This document shows, in pieces, positions 20,230 through 31,565 of a stretch of DNA of 64,000 nucleotides. The notes under the pieces are model-generated. The model searched no databases, was not told the origin of the DNA, and saw only the letters and a program-made list of their open reading frames with translations. Both the position numbers and the translations under genes were made by a program. The DNA lies in the NCBI RefSeq assembly GCF_013386765.1, contig NZ_JACARE010000030.1, positions 25,228-89,227 of the forward strand, read 5' to 3'. Positions within the stretch are counted from its first letter, which is position 1. Each line of letters begins with the position of its first letter. This DNA comes from Pseudomonas yamanorum. GTDB lineage: Bacteria > Pseudomonadota > Gammaproteobacteria > Pseudomonadales > Pseudomonadaceae.

Positions 20230-21708
20230 ATGCCTGACTCCTCGCAACTCATTATTGGTGCAGATCTCGAAGGTCAGCCGATCGCCCAGGCGATGCGCCT
20301 GGCCAACCGCCATGGGCTGATCGCGGGTGCCACCGGTACCGGCAAGACCGTCACTTTGCAGCGCCTGGCGGAAGCCTTCAGTGATGCAGGCGTGGCGGTA
20401 TTTGCCGCCGACATCAAGGGCGACCTGTGTGGCCTGGGCGCGGCGGCCAACCCTCAGGGCAAGGTCGCCGAGCGCATTGCCGGCATGCCGTTCCTTAATT
20501 ACACGCCCAAGGCTTATCCGGTGACGTTGTGGGATATCCACGGCCAGTCCGGTCATCCGTTGCGTACCACCATGAGTGAAATGGGCCCGCTGTTGCTCGG
20601 CAGTCTGTTGGAACTCACCGACAGCCAGCAATCGGCCCTCTACGCCGCCTTTAAGGTGGCAGACCGCGAAGGCTTGTTGTTGCTGGACCTCAAGGACCTC
20701 AAGGCACTGCTGAATCATTTGCGCTACCACCCGGAATTGCTGGGGGAGGACGCGGCCTTGATGACCACCGGTTCCAGTCAGGCACTGTTGCGGCGCCTGG
20801 CGGTGCTGGAGCAGCAGGGCGCCGAAGCGTTGTTCGGCGAGCCGGCGCTGCAACTGGAAGACATCCTGCAACCGGCCAGTGATGGGCGCGGGCGTATTCA
20901 TCTATTGGATGCCAGCCGCCTGGTGCATGAGGCGCCGAAGGTCTATGCGACGTTCCTGCTCTGGCTGCTGGCCGAACTGTTCGAGCAATTGCCGGAACGC
21001 GGTGATGCCGACAAGCCTTTGCTGGCGTTGTTTTTCGATGAGGCGCATCTGTTGTTCGCCGACACCCCCAAGGCCCTGCAGGATCGCCTGGAACAAGTGG
21101 TGCGGCTGATTCGCTCGAAAGGCGTCGGTGTGTATTTCGTCACCCAGTCTCCGGGAGACTTGCCGGACACCGTGCTGGCGCAGTTGGGCTTGCGTATCCA
21201 GCATGGGCTGCGGGCGTTCACCACCAAAGAGCAGAAGTCTCTGCGGGCCGTGGCCGATGGCTTCCGACCCAACCCGGCGTTTGATGCGCTGGCGGTGCTG
21301 ACCGAGTTGGGTACAGGTGAGGCATTGGTGGGAACCTTGCAGGAAAAGGGGACGCCTGAAGTAGTCCAACGCGTACTGGTGGCGCCGCCGCAATCGCGGA
21401 TCGGGCCGCTGAGCGAAGCCGAGCGGGCAGCGTTGATTGCCGGTTCGCCGTTGCTGGGGCGCTATGACAAGCCGATAGACCGGGAGTCGGCGTACGAAGT
21501 GTTGATGGCCCGCAAGGACCTGGGGCCGCAAGCCGAAGCGACGCCCGCGGCTGAAGAACCGAGCTTCACCGACAAGGCTGGTGCGTTCCTGGGGACTACA
21601 GCAGGCAAGGCGCTGAAATCAGCGATGCAGCAGGCGGCCAATCAGATGGGCCGGCAGTTGGTGCGCGGGTTGTTGGGGTCGTTGTTGGGCGGCAGCAAGC
21701 GTAAATAG
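20230..21708 (+). CDS. HerA-like helicase / DUF853 ATPase (YjgR-like)
   Basis: P-loop ATPase of about 492 residues, YjgR family of the HerA/FtsK superfamily. Walker A GATGTGKTVTLQRLAEAF (about residues 32-49), Walker B LLALFFDEAHLLF, and an arginine-containing segment RLIRSKGVGVYFVTQSP that matches the sensor region. An Ala/Gly-rich C-terminus ends GRQLVRGLLGSLLGGSKRK, a possible membrane- or DNA-contact tail. The start could be ATG 20218 or ATG 20230; I favour 20230 because GGGTGA lies at a suitable distance before it. The in vivo role of this family is not established; DNA translocation is inferred from fold. Confidence 0.82.
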   Translation: MPDSSQLIIGADLEGQPIAQAMRLANRHGLIAGATGTGKTVTLQRLAEAFSDAGVAVFAADIKGDLCGLGAAANPQGKVAERIAGMPFLNYTPKAYPVTLWDIHGQSGHPLRTTMSEMGPLLLGSLLELTDSQQSALYAAFKVADREGLLLLDLKDLKALLNHLRYHPELLGEDAALMTTGSSQALLRRLAVLEQQGAEALFGEPALQLEDILQPASDGRGRIHLLDASRLVHEAPKVYATFLLWLLAELFEQLPERGDADKPLLALFFDEAHLLFADTPKALQDRLEQVVRLIRSKGVGVYFVTQSPGDLPDTVLAQLGLRIQHGLRAFTTKEQKSLRAVADGFRPNPAFDALAVLTELGTGEALVGTLQEKGTPEVVQRVLVAPPQSRIGPLSEAERAALIAGSPLLGRYDKPIDRESAYEVLMARKDLGPQAEATPAAEEPSFTDKAGAFLGTTAGKALKSAMQQAANQMGRQLVRGLLGSLLGGSKRK

Positions 21709-21721
21709 CGACGCGGTCAAA

Positions 21722-21749
21722 TGTGGGAGCGGGGTTGCTCGCTCCCACA
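21722..21749. repeat. Single REP palindrome
   Basis: TGTGGGAGCG and CGCTCCCACA form a perfect 10-bp inverted repeat around an 8-base loop, between convergent genes. This is one REP arm without its partner. It may double as a transcription-stopping hairpin, but there is no T-run. Confidence 0.7.
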
Positions 21750-21768
21750 ATGAGTTTTGTGTAAGGTT

Positions 21769-22224
21769 TCAGGTTCTGGGCTTGGCGTGAGCAGCCAGCC
21801 GCTCCAGCGCAGCGCGCAAGTTCGGATCGGTAATCCCGTCTGCGGTGGCCTGAATGGTTTCGGCCGCAACTTCCGACAGGTCCATGGTATGCCCCACCGC
21901 ACCTTGCTGCACGGTAGGCGGCTGCACCTTGAACTGGATGCGCGTCAGGCTGGCGAATTCGTCGAAAGCCATCAACTGGCGCTGCAGCCGCTTTTGCTGA
22001 TAGCGCAGGCGTGTCGCCCAGTGACCGTCGGTGACGATCAGCAGCAGATTGCCTTCGCGCCACGAGGCCACATGGCAGTGTTCGCGGGCGGCGGGTTGCA
22101 GTTGGCTTTCTACCAGGCGTTGCAGATGACCAAGACGTTGCGCATGGCCGAAGATGGCTTTTAAAGGCTTGGCTTCGCGAAGCAACACGGCGGGAGCACG
22201 GGCCGTAAGAGGGCGAAATGCCAT
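21769..22224 (-). CDS. dciA: DUF721 / DciA family protein
   Basis: Small basic protein of 151 residues with the DUF721 fold (a KH-like domain in the central part, HCHVASWREGNLLLIVTDG and ATRLRYQQKRL). DciA proteins are the ancestral loaders that help place the replicative helicase DnaB on origin DNA in bacteria lacking DnaC, including pseudomonads. A gene of this family next to secA is the normal arrangement in Pseudomonas. The ATG at 22224 gives the family N-terminus MAFRPLTARAPAVLL. It is divergent from secA, with a 305-base gap between them. Confidence 0.85.
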   Translation of the reverse strand: MAFRPLTARAPAVLLREAKPLKAIFGHAQRLGHLQRLVESQLQPAAREHCHVASWREGNLLLIVTDGHWATRLRYQQKRLQRQLMAFDEFASLTRIQFKVQPPTVQQGAVGHTMDLSEVAAETIQATADGITDPNLRAALERLAAHAKPRT

Positions 22225-22529
22225 GACTGGACACCTTAAGTAACAGAGAGGCCATGGTAGCAGAAAGCGTCTGCGACGCCGCGGCCATTGCATTGCCGGC
22301 AGTTTATCCATTAAATCAACGAGTAACTTATTACCCGAATGGGTTGAAGTTCAGCAAAAAGCCCTTATTTTAAACAAGCCCTCTAAGAGCGCCGTGCCAG
22401 CATCGTGGAATAACGCCACTTTCCTCACCCACGTTTCCGGGTAGAATGCTCGTTCGCATGCGGCCGTGAGGGCTGCTCGGGCGACTCACGGGGCGCCCTC
22501 CATCCCTATGTGTGGAAGAACCTGCCGAT
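22225..22529. other. dciA-secA divergent promoter and secA leader
   Basis: Gene-free 305 bases. A -10-like TAGAAT lies at 22442-22447, about 85 bases before the secA start, with only a weak -35. The leader that would follow contains two overlapping inverted repeats (22464-22491 and 22468-22500), described separately. No SecM-like gene is present; the only in-frame start before the stop in the hairpin gives a few codons. Confidence 0.5.
22464..22500 (+). promoter_or_regulatory. Mutually exclusive hairpins in the secA leader
   Basis: CCGTGAG (22464-22470) pairs with CTCACGG (22485-22491). GAGGGC (22468-22473) pairs with GCCCTC (22495-22500). The left arms share GAG (22468-22470), so only one stem can form at a time. 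It is located 30 bases before the secA start codon region. A regulatory role is inference. Confidence 0.35.
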
Positions 22530-25265
<2,736 letters not shown>

Positions 25266-25293
25266 GATTTTCGCCTGACGCTGCAACACCCCG

Positions 25294-25326
25294 CGCCGCG
25301 ACCGGCATCAGCCGTCGCGGCGTTTT
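25294..25326 (+). terminator. Terminator of secA
   Basis: CGCCGCGAC (25294-25302) / GTCGCGGCG (25314-25322) followed by TTTT. It separates secA from argJ. Confidence 0.75.
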
Positions 25327-25386
25327 GCCATTTCATCACCGTCGATAGCGACGGGGTACACATCCAATATTTTTAGGAGCGCATTC

Positions 25387-26604
25387 ATGGCTGTTGGTCT
25401 TGGTCCTTTGCCCACGTTGCACCCGGTTGCCGGTTTTGAACTCGGTATCGCTTCGGCCGGCATCAAACGCCCGGGGCGCAAGGATGTGGTGGTGATGCGC
25501 TGTGCCGAAGGCTCGACCGTCGCGGGTGTGTTCACCCTGAACGCGTTTTGCGCAGCTCCCGTGATCCTGGCCAAGCAGCGGGTTGAAGGCCCGGTGCGTT
25601 ACCTGCTGACCAACACCGGCAATGCCAACGCCGGCACCGGTGAGCCAGGCCTGGCTGCCGCTGCCCGCACCTGCGCCAAGCTGGCCGAGCTGACCGGCGT
25701 GGACGCCAGCCAGGTGCTGCCGTACTCCACCGGCGTGATCGGTGAGCCGCTGCCGGTAGAGAAAATCGAAGGCGCGCTGCAAGCTGCACTGGATGACCTG
25801 TCGGTGGATAACTGGGCGGCCGCGGCGACCGGCATCATGACTACCGACACCCTGCCAAAAGGCGCGAGCCGCCAGTTTGTGCACGAAGGCGTGACCGTTA
25901 CCGTCACTGGCATCAGCAAAGGCGCCGGCATGATTCGCCCGAACATGGCGACCATGCTCGGCTACATCGCCACCGACGCCAAAGTCTCCCGCGATGTGCT
26001 GCAAAACCTGATGCTCGATGGCGCCAACAAGTCGTTCAACCGCATCACCATCGACGGCGACACTTCGACCAACGATTGCTGCATGTTGATCGCTACCGGC
26101 CAGGCCGACCTGCCGGAAATCACCTCGTCCAACGGCGCGTATTTCGCAGCCTTGAAGCAGGCGGTGTTTGAAGTTTGCATGGACGTGGCCCAGGCCATCG
26201 TGCGTGACGGCGAAGGCGCCACCAAGTTTGTGACGGTTGAGGTCAACGGCGGCGGCAACCACCAGGAATGCCTGGATGTGGGCTACACCGTGGCTCACTC
26301 GCCGTTGATCAAGACTGCGCTGTTTGCCTCTGACCCGAACTGGGGCCGTATCCTGGCTGCTGTTGGCCGTGCCGGTGTGCCGAACCTGGATGTGAGCAAG
26401 ATCGACGTGTTCCTCGGCGAAGTGTGCATCGCCAGCCGTGGCGCCCGTGCCGAGACGTACACCGAAGCCCAGGGTTCTGCGGTGATGCAGCAGGAAGAAA
26501 TCACCATCCGTATCGAGCTGGGTCGCGGCGAGTGCAGCGAAACCATCTGGACCACTGACCTGTCCCACGAGTACGTGAAGATCAACGCGGAATACCGCAC
26601 CTGA
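25387..26604 (+). CDS. argJ: Bifunctional glutamate N-acetyltransferase / ornithine acetyltransferase
   Basis: Arginine biosynthesis: moves the acetyl group from N-acetylornithine to glutamate, closing the acetyl cycle (and in bifunctional forms also uses acetyl-CoA). 405 residues. The self-cleavage site is seen in MIRPNMATMLGYI, where the Thr of ATML becomes the nucleophile of the beta chain. Other conserved parts are TTDTLPKGAS, the oxyanion region NTGNANAGTG, and DGDTSTND. A ribosome site (TAGGAG) precedes ATG 25387. In P. aeruginosa secA and argJ are also neighbours, as I recall. Confidence 0.95.
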   Translation: MAVGLGPLPTLHPVAGFELGIASAGIKRPGRKDVVVMRCAEGSTVAGVFTLNAFCAAPVILAKQRVEGPVRYLLTNTGNANAGTGEPGLAAAARTCAKLAELTGVDASQVLPYSTGVIGEPLPVEKIEGALQAALDDLSVDNWAAAATGIMTTDTLPKGASRQFVHEGVTVTVTGISKGAGMIRPNMATMLGYIATDAKVSRDVLQNLMLDGANKSFNRITIDGDTSTNDCCMLIATGQADLPEITSSNGAYFAALKQAVFEVCMDVAQAIVRDGEGATKFVTVEVNGGGNHQECLDVGYTVAHSPLIKTALFASDPNWGRILAAVGRAGVPNLDVSKIDVFLGEVCIASRGARAETYTEAQGSAVMQQEEITIRIELGRGECSETIWTTDLSHEYVKINAEYRT

Positions 26605-26626
26605 TACACAGGTATGGCGGGGATCA

Positions 26627-26729
26627 CTGTAGGAGCGAGCTTGCTCGCGAAAAACCAGAGGGCGCCTCTTTGAACCAGCAAGCCCGCGTTATCGTTAACG
26701 ACTTTCGCGAGCAAGCTCGCTCCTACAGG
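26627..26729. repeat. REPIN: inverted pair, GAGCGAGCTTGCTCGC type
   Basis: Arms CTGTAGGAGCGAGCTTGCTC (from 26627) and the complement ending at 26729. The spacer contains GCGTTATCGTTAACGAC, nearly the same as in the element at 3277-3374. It lies between argJ and the Nudix gene, 28 bases before the Nudix start codon. Confidence 0.85.
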
Positions 26730-26757
26730 TGGATTTACGTTTAGAGGAAATAGTGCG

Positions 26758-27702
26758 GTGAAACGAGTTCATGTAGCAGCAGCGGTCATCCGGGGTGTCG
26801 ACGGCAGGATTCTGCTGGCGCGCCGCGCCGATACCCAGCATCAGGGCGGCCTCTGGGAGTTTCCCGGTGGCAAGGTGGAGGCCGATGAATCGGTCGCTAC
26901 CGCGCTGTCCCGTGAATTGCAGGAAGAGCTGGGCATCCAGGTCACCACGGCTCGCCCGTTGATCAAGGTGCAACATGATTACCCGGACAAGCAGGTGTTG
27001 CTGGATGTCTGGGAAGTCTCGGCCTTTACCGGCGAGCCCCACGGTGCCGAAGGCCAGCCCCTTGAATGGGTCGCCCCGCGGGACCTGCCGAACTATGAGT
27101 TTCCGGCGGCCAATGCGCCGATCGTTGCGGCGGCGCGGTTGCCGGCGCAATACCTCATCACGCCCGGTGAGCTGGAAACCCCGGTGCTGTTGCGCGGCAT
27201 TCAAAAAGCCATCGCGGGCGGCATCAAGCTGGTTCAGTTGCGTGCTCCCAACGGTTACGACCCCAAGTACCGTGACCTGGCGGTGGACGCCGTGGGCCTG
27301 TGTGCGGGCAAGGCTCAGTTGATGCTCAAGGGGCCGTTTGAGTGGCTGGGGGATTTCCCCGCGGCCGGTTGGCATATGACCTCGGCGCAACTGCGCAAGT
27401 ACGCCAGCAAGGGGCGACCTTTACCCAAGGATCGTTGGTTGGCGGCGTCTTGCCATAATGCTGAAGAGCTGGCGTTGGCGGAGTTGATGGACGTGGATTT
27501 CGTCACGCTGTCGCCAGTGCAGCCGACGCAGACTCATCCTGACGCGCAGCCGTTGGGTTGGGAGCAGGCGCAGCAGTTGATCAGCGGGTTCAGCAAGCCG
27601 GTGTTCTTGCTTGGTGGGGTTGGGCCTGCCGAGCTGGAAAAGGCCTGGGAAGCCGGGGCTCAAGGTGTGGCGGGGATTCGGGCGTTCTGGCCTGAGGTTT
27701 GA
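26758..27702 (+). CDS. Nudix hydrolase fused to a ThiE-like domain
   Basis: Two-domain protein of 314 residues. Residues 1-130 are a MutT-type Nudix domain with the box GGKVEADESVATALSRELQE then ELGI, expected to sanitise 8-oxo-dGTP. Residues 150-314 resemble thiamine phosphate synthase (a TIM barrel, with YLITP, TLSPVQPTQTHP and FLLGGVG). Where ThiE has its Mg/diphosphate-binding Asn-Asp and HLGQ elements, this protein has LMLKGPF and WHMTSAQL, so classical thiamine synthase activity looks unlikely. It starts with GTG at 26758 after AGAGGAAA. Such MutT-TPS fusions are widespread in gammaproteobacteria; the role of the second domain is not settled. Confidence 0.88.
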   Translation: MKRVHVAAAVIRGVDGRILLARRADTQHQGGLWEFPGGKVEADESVATALSRELQEELGIQVTTARPLIKVQHDYPDKQVLLDVWEVSAFTGEPHGAEGQPLEWVAPRDLPNYEFPAANAPIVAAARLPAQYLITPGELETPVLLRGIQKAIAGGIKLVQLRAPNGYDPKYRDLAVDAVGLCAGKAQLMLKGPFEWLGDFPAAGWHMTSAQLRKYASKGRPLPKDRWLAASCHNAEELALAELMDVDFVTLSPVQPTQTHPDAQPLGWEQAQQLISGFSKPVFLLGGVGPAELEKAWEAGAQGVAGIRAFWPEV

Positions 27703-27743
27703 GGCATAACCTCGGCCAATGGCCAATGGCCAAGGCAGCTTGT

Positions 27744-27838
27744 TGTGGCGAGGGAGCTTGCTCCCGCTGGGCTGCGCAGCAGACCCAAAATATTGGGAGC
27801 GCTTCGCACTCCAGCGGGAGCAAGCTCCCTCACCACAG
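27744..27838. repeat. REPIN: inverted pair, GGGAGCTTGCTCCC type
   Basis: Arms TGTGGCGAGGGAGCTTGCTC (from 27744) and the complement ending at 27838, with one mismatch (CTCACCACA in place of CTCGCCACA). Same family as 1391-1500. It lies between the convergent Nudix and adenosyltransferase genes. Confidence 0.85.
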
Positions 27839-27858
27839 GTTCAATCAGTCAGTAAGCA

Positions 27859-28437
27859 TTAGTGCGGCTTTGCGGCCGCCTGCCACAAAATCTCCGCAAC
27901 GCCCTGGCGCCTGGCAATCACCCTGGCCGCCACGAACAGCAAGTCCGACAGCCGGTTGATATACGCCAACCCCACGCCTTCCAGCGGTTCCACCGCATTC
28001 AGGTGCTGACACCGCCGTTCTGCACTGCGAGCCAGGCTGCGGCATACATGGGCCTGGGCAATCAACGCCGAACCACCTGGCAGAATGAAGTTCTCCAGCG
28101 GCCCGACCTCTTCATTCCAGCGATCGATCGCCGCTTCCAGACGGTCGACTTCCGCCGCATTCAGCGCCTTATACACGGGCATCGCCAACTCACCGCCCAG
28201 ATCAAACAGTCGATGCTGGCAAGGCGTCAGCACTTCGATCACATCCTTAAGCGCCGGATGTTGCCCGCTCTGTTCCTCCAGACCCGCCAACAGCAAACCA
28301 AGTTGGCTGTTCAGCGCATCCACTTCGCCAATCGCCTCCACCCGTGGATGGTCCTTGGGCACGCGGCGGCCGTCGCCCAGGCCGGTTTCGCCCTTGTCGC
28401 CGGTACGGGTATAAATCTTCGACAGGCGAAAGCCCAT
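27859..28437 (-). CDS. Cob(I)alamin adenosyltransferase, PduO type
   Basis: Transfers the adenosyl group of ATP to cob(I)alamin to give adenosylcobalamin. The 192-residue protein has the family N-terminal ATP-binding motif YTRTGDKGETGLGDG, the aspartate/asparagine segment EVDALNSQLG, and the helical motif with RSLARSAERR. The C-terminus (INRLSDLLFVAARV) is also characteristic. Start ATG 28437 lies immediately after the stop of the sensor kinase (2-base gap), so the two are probably co-transcribed. No cobalamin operon is near; the enzyme probably serves salvage. Confidence 0.93.
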   Translation of the reverse strand: MGFRLSKIYTRTGDKGETGLGDGRRVPKDHPRVEAIGEVDALNSQLGLLLAGLEEQSGQHPALKDVIEVLTPCQHRLFDLGGELAMPVYKALNAAEVDRLEAAIDRWNEEVGPLENFILPGGSALIAQAHVCRSLARSAERRCQHLNAVEPLEGVGLAYINRLSDLLFVAARVIARRQGVAEILWQAAAKPH

Positions 28438-28439
28438 GG

Positions 28440-30476
28440 TTAGCGCTCCAGTTGAGTGAGTTCGTTGGGGGGCAATTGGCTGCCCGCCAAAGGTAGCCGC
28501 AGGGTGAAGCAGGTGCCTTGGCCGAGGGTCGACTGGACCTCCATCTGCCCCTTGTGATTGTTGGTGATGATGAAATACGAAACCGATAACCCAAGCCCGG
28601 TGCCCTGGCCGATTTCCTTGGTGGTGAAGAACGGTTCGAAGGTGCGTTTGCGCACGTTTTCGCTCATGCCGATGCCGTTGTCTTCCACCTGGATTTCCGC
28701 CCAGGGCGGGTTGAGCCGGGTACGCAGGATGATGCGCCCGGGCTCGCTGTCGTCTTCGCGCTGGTGAATCGCCTGGGCGGCGTTTTTCAGCAGGTTGAGC
28801 AGTACCTGTTCCAGTTCGTTGGCGGTGCCGGGCACCGGGCCCAACTGCGGATCGAACTGGCGGATGATCGCCTGGCCCTTGAAGTCGAAGCCCACGGTGA
28901 GGTCGAAATCGTTGCCGGCAATTTCCACCGCCTGGTCGATCAAGGCCGGCAAGTCGCAGGGCGCCATCTGGCGGTTGCTGCGGCGGCTGAAGCTGAGCAT
29001 ATGGGTGACGATTTTTGCCGCTCGGGCGCCGGCTTGCTGGATGCCGTCGAGCAATTGCGGCACTTCGCGGCTTTGCAGGTAGCGGTTGACCGTGTCCAGG
29101 TCAATGCCCACCTGCTCGGCATGCTCGAGGTTTTTAGGCAGTTCGTTGGACAGCCGGCGGCGGATGTTCTGCACGTTATGCAGGATCGCCCCCAGCGGGT
29201 TGTTGATTTCGTGGGCCATGCCGGCGGCCAGGCCGCCGACCGAGAGCATCTTCTCGGACTGCACCATCATTTCTTCCAGGGACAGGCGCTGGGTGATGTC
29301 GTCGATCCGGATCACCACGCCGCGCCCGGCACCGCCCATCAGCGGGTAGAACGTCAGGGCGTAGTGTTTGGCCTCGTCATCCTTGACCCAGGTTACCCGC
29401 TCGATCCGTTCCACGGTGTGTTGCTCTACCGTGGCCTTGATCTGCGGCAGGAAGGGCTTGAGCGGCTGGAAGGCGAGGAAGATCGGCTGGTTCAGCGCCT
29501 CGTCCAAGCGGGTGCCGGAAAGCGCACTGGCTTCCTGGTTCCATTGGGTGACGTAGAGCTGTTCATCGAGGGCGATCAGCGCCGAGGGCATCGAGTCGAT
29601 GATGCTGTTGAGGTAATTCTGGAAACCGGTGAGTTTTTTCTCGATCTTGCTGCGCACCTGCACTTCCAGCTCCAGCTTGCGGTTGGTGTGGCGGGTTTCT
29701 TCCGCCAGGCCCTGGGCTTGATCGTAGGCGGCCTGGGAATCGTCCCGCGCGCGCTTGAGTTGCTGTTCGCGGGCTTCAATGCGCGAGAGCATGGTATTGA
29801 AGGCTTCGGCCAGGCTGCCGATTTCGTCATGGTTACCGCGACCGGCGCGCAGGGCGTAGTTCTCTTCCCGGGTGACCTGGCGCGACAACTCTTCCAGCTC
29901 ATGGATCGGCCGGGTAATCAGGCGCTTGATCTGCCGGGCAATCACCAGCCATAGCAGTACGCTGAAAATCAGGATGCCCAGGCTGGCGGTGAAGGTGCCG
30001 GTGTAGAACGCCACCGGCAGTTCGCTGCTGGCCACCAGCAACAGATGCCCGGACGGTTGGCCGGCCCGGGGAATGGTGATCACTTGATTGCTGCGAAACT
30101 CGGTGGCGCGCCAGATTTCAATCTCGTGGTAGTTGTCTGGCAGGTGCAGGCGATTGGCGTGTTGCAACTGGGCCAGGCGTGTCCCGTCGCCGTCATACAA
30201 GGCCGCAGCCCTTAATGGCGAATAACTGGTGAGTTCATCCAGCAGGGTTTGCGCCTTGAGCGGTGAGTCCAGTGCCTCGGCAGACAGTGACGGGTTGGAC
30301 ACCAGCCGACCGATGGCCTGCAAGGCCTGGGGCGCCATGCTTTCCTGGGAGATCCAGTAGGCGGCGCTGATAAAGGTAAGGTTGGCCACCAGCAACACGG
30401 TGGTCAACAAAACCAGCAGGGCCGCCAGCAGTTTCTGGCCAACCGGTAGATTTTCGAGACGCTGGCGCAGTGGCAT
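28440..30476 (-). CDS. PAS-containing sensor histidine kinase
   Basis: Membrane sensor kinase of 678 residues. Order: TM1 (about 16-38), periplasmic domain (39-160), TM2 (165-185), HAMP (185-240), coiled coil, PAS domain (about 285-400), HisKA with HEINNPLGAILHNVQ, HATPase with NELEQVLLNLLKNAAQA, DNGIGM and GTGLGLSVS. By architecture and neighbours it corresponds to the kinase next to panE and yajQ in P. aeruginosa (PA4398, linked to swarming and biofilm), as far as I recall. No response regulator is adjacent here. The true start is ATG 30476; the codon before it is a TTG. Confidence 0.9.
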   Translation of the reverse strand: MPLRQRLENLPVGQKLLAALLVLLTTVLLVANLTFISAAYWISQESMAPQALQAIGRLVSNPSLSAEALDSPLKAQTLLDELTSYSPLRAAALYDGDGTRLAQLQHANRLHLPDNYHEIEIWRATEFRSNQVITIPRAGQPSGHLLLVASSELPVAFYTGTFTASLGILIFSVLLWLVIARQIKRLITRPIHELEELSRQVTREENYALRAGRGNHDEIGSLAEAFNTMLSRIEAREQQLKRARDDSQAAYDQAQGLAEETRHTNRKLELEVQVRSKIEKKLTGFQNYLNSIIDSMPSALIALDEQLYVTQWNQEASALSGTRLDEALNQPIFLAFQPLKPFLPQIKATVEQHTVERIERVTWVKDDEAKHYALTFYPLMGGAGRGVVIRIDDITQRLSLEEMMVQSEKMLSVGGLAAGMAHEINNPLGAILHNVQNIRRRLSNELPKNLEHAEQVGIDLDTVNRYLQSREVPQLLDGIQQAGARAAKIVTHMLSFSRRSNRQMAPCDLPALIDQAVEIAGNDFDLTVGFDFKGQAIIRQFDPQLGPVPGTANELEQVLLNLLKNAAQAIHQREDDSEPGRIILRTRLNPPWAEIQVEDNGIGMSENVRKRTFEPFFTTKEIGQGTGLGLSVSYFIITNNHKGQMEVQSTLGQGTCFTLRLPLAGSQLPPNELTQLER

Positions 30477-30522
30477 CAAGGTTTTCGCTGCAAAGGAACA
30501 AGCAGGCAGGGTAGCGCGTGCT

Positions 30523-31440
30523 TCAGTCGCTGGGCAATCCGCGTGCAGACAGTCGCTGCACCAATCGCACCTGGAGTTGCTGCAGGTGCGGCAAGCTCAG
30601 TTGATGGCGTGCGGCCGCCTGGCAGGCGTACCCCAGCAGGTAGCTGATTTCGGTGCGTCGGCCACTGGCCACGTCCTGGTACATCGACGAGTAATTGGCT
30701 GCGGTGGCCTGGATCACACGCTCCACTTCGTTTTGCAAATCCTGTGCGGCAGCCGGTTGGCCGCAGCACTCAAGCAGCTCGGCGAGTTCGGCGCACAGGG
30801 TGGCGACCTCGCATTGATGGGCTTGCAGGTCGCCATTGCGGCATTCATACAGCATGGTCAGCGGGTTGATTGCGCAGTTCAGCGCCAGTTTGCGCCACAG
30901 GCGGGTGAGGATGTCGGTGCTCCACTCGTGGGGAATGCCGGCGGCTTGCAGGTCATCCAGCCATATCGGTGGAGTAGGGTGGCTCGCGTCCCCGAGCCAG
31001 GTATAACCGTGGCCGGCAAACACTACCCGCCAGTCGCTTTCGCGAAACGCGCCTTCGGTGCTGGAGGCAAAAATACAGCGGGCTTGGGGCAGTTGGGCGG
31101 CGACCGCGTCCTGGCTGCCCAGGCCGTTTTGCAGCAGGATCAGTTCGGCGTCGGGCGCCAGCCGGTGTTCAAGCTGTGCGACGGCCTCTTGGGCGTCGTA
31201 GGCTTTGCACGCCACCAGCAGGCGATGAATCGGCCCAGGACTGTCGCAGGTTTCGCCAACGACCGGGTAGGTGTGGGCCACGCCTTGCTCAACCAGGGTC
31301 AGGCCATTAGCCACCTGATAGCTCGCCAGCCGCGCGTGGTCCCGCAGGATCAGCCTTACGGGCAGCCCGGCACGGGCCAGGCGGGTGGCCCAGAGTGTTC
31401 CGAGGCTGCCAGCACCGAGGACATGCCAGGTGGTCGACAT
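30523..31440 (-). CDS. panE: 2-dehydropantoate 2-reductase family protein
   Basis: NADPH-dependent reduction of ketopantoate to pantoate, a step toward coenzyme A. 305 residues with an N-terminal Rossmann motif (VLGAGSLGTLWATRLARAG), the catalytic lysine in LLVACKAYDA and again in RLWRKLALNCAINPL, and the conserved Glu/Asn helix. Length and motifs match the ApbA/PanE family. It lies 47 bases upstream of the sensor kinase gene on the same strand, so the three minus-strand genes panE, kinase and adenosyltransferase may form one transcript. Paralogues with other 2-keto acid substrates exist, so the symbol is probable rather than certain. Confidence 0.87.
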   Translation of the reverse strand: MSTTWHVLGAGSLGTLWATRLARAGLPVRLILRDHARLASYQVANGLTLVEQGVAHTYPVVGETCDSPGPIHRLLVACKAYDAQEAVAQLEHRLAPDAELILLQNGLGSQDAVAAQLPQARCIFASSTEGAFRESDWRVVFAGHGYTWLGDASHPTPPIWLDDLQAAGIPHEWSTDILTRLWRKLALNCAINPLTMLYECRNGDLQAHQCEVATLCAELAELLECCGQPAAAQDLQNEVERVIQATAANYSSMYQDVASGRRTEISYLLGYACQAAARHQLSLPHLQQLQVRLVQRLSARGLPSD

Positions 31441-31565
31441 CAGTTTTTACTCCGTAAGGCTGCCCGCAGTGAACGAGGCGAAAGAACCGCTATAATGCCC
31501 GGGCATTTTAGCCTGGGCGTGCTCCATCTCTACTGAGCCGCGCCCCTTTTTATTGGAGAAATTAC

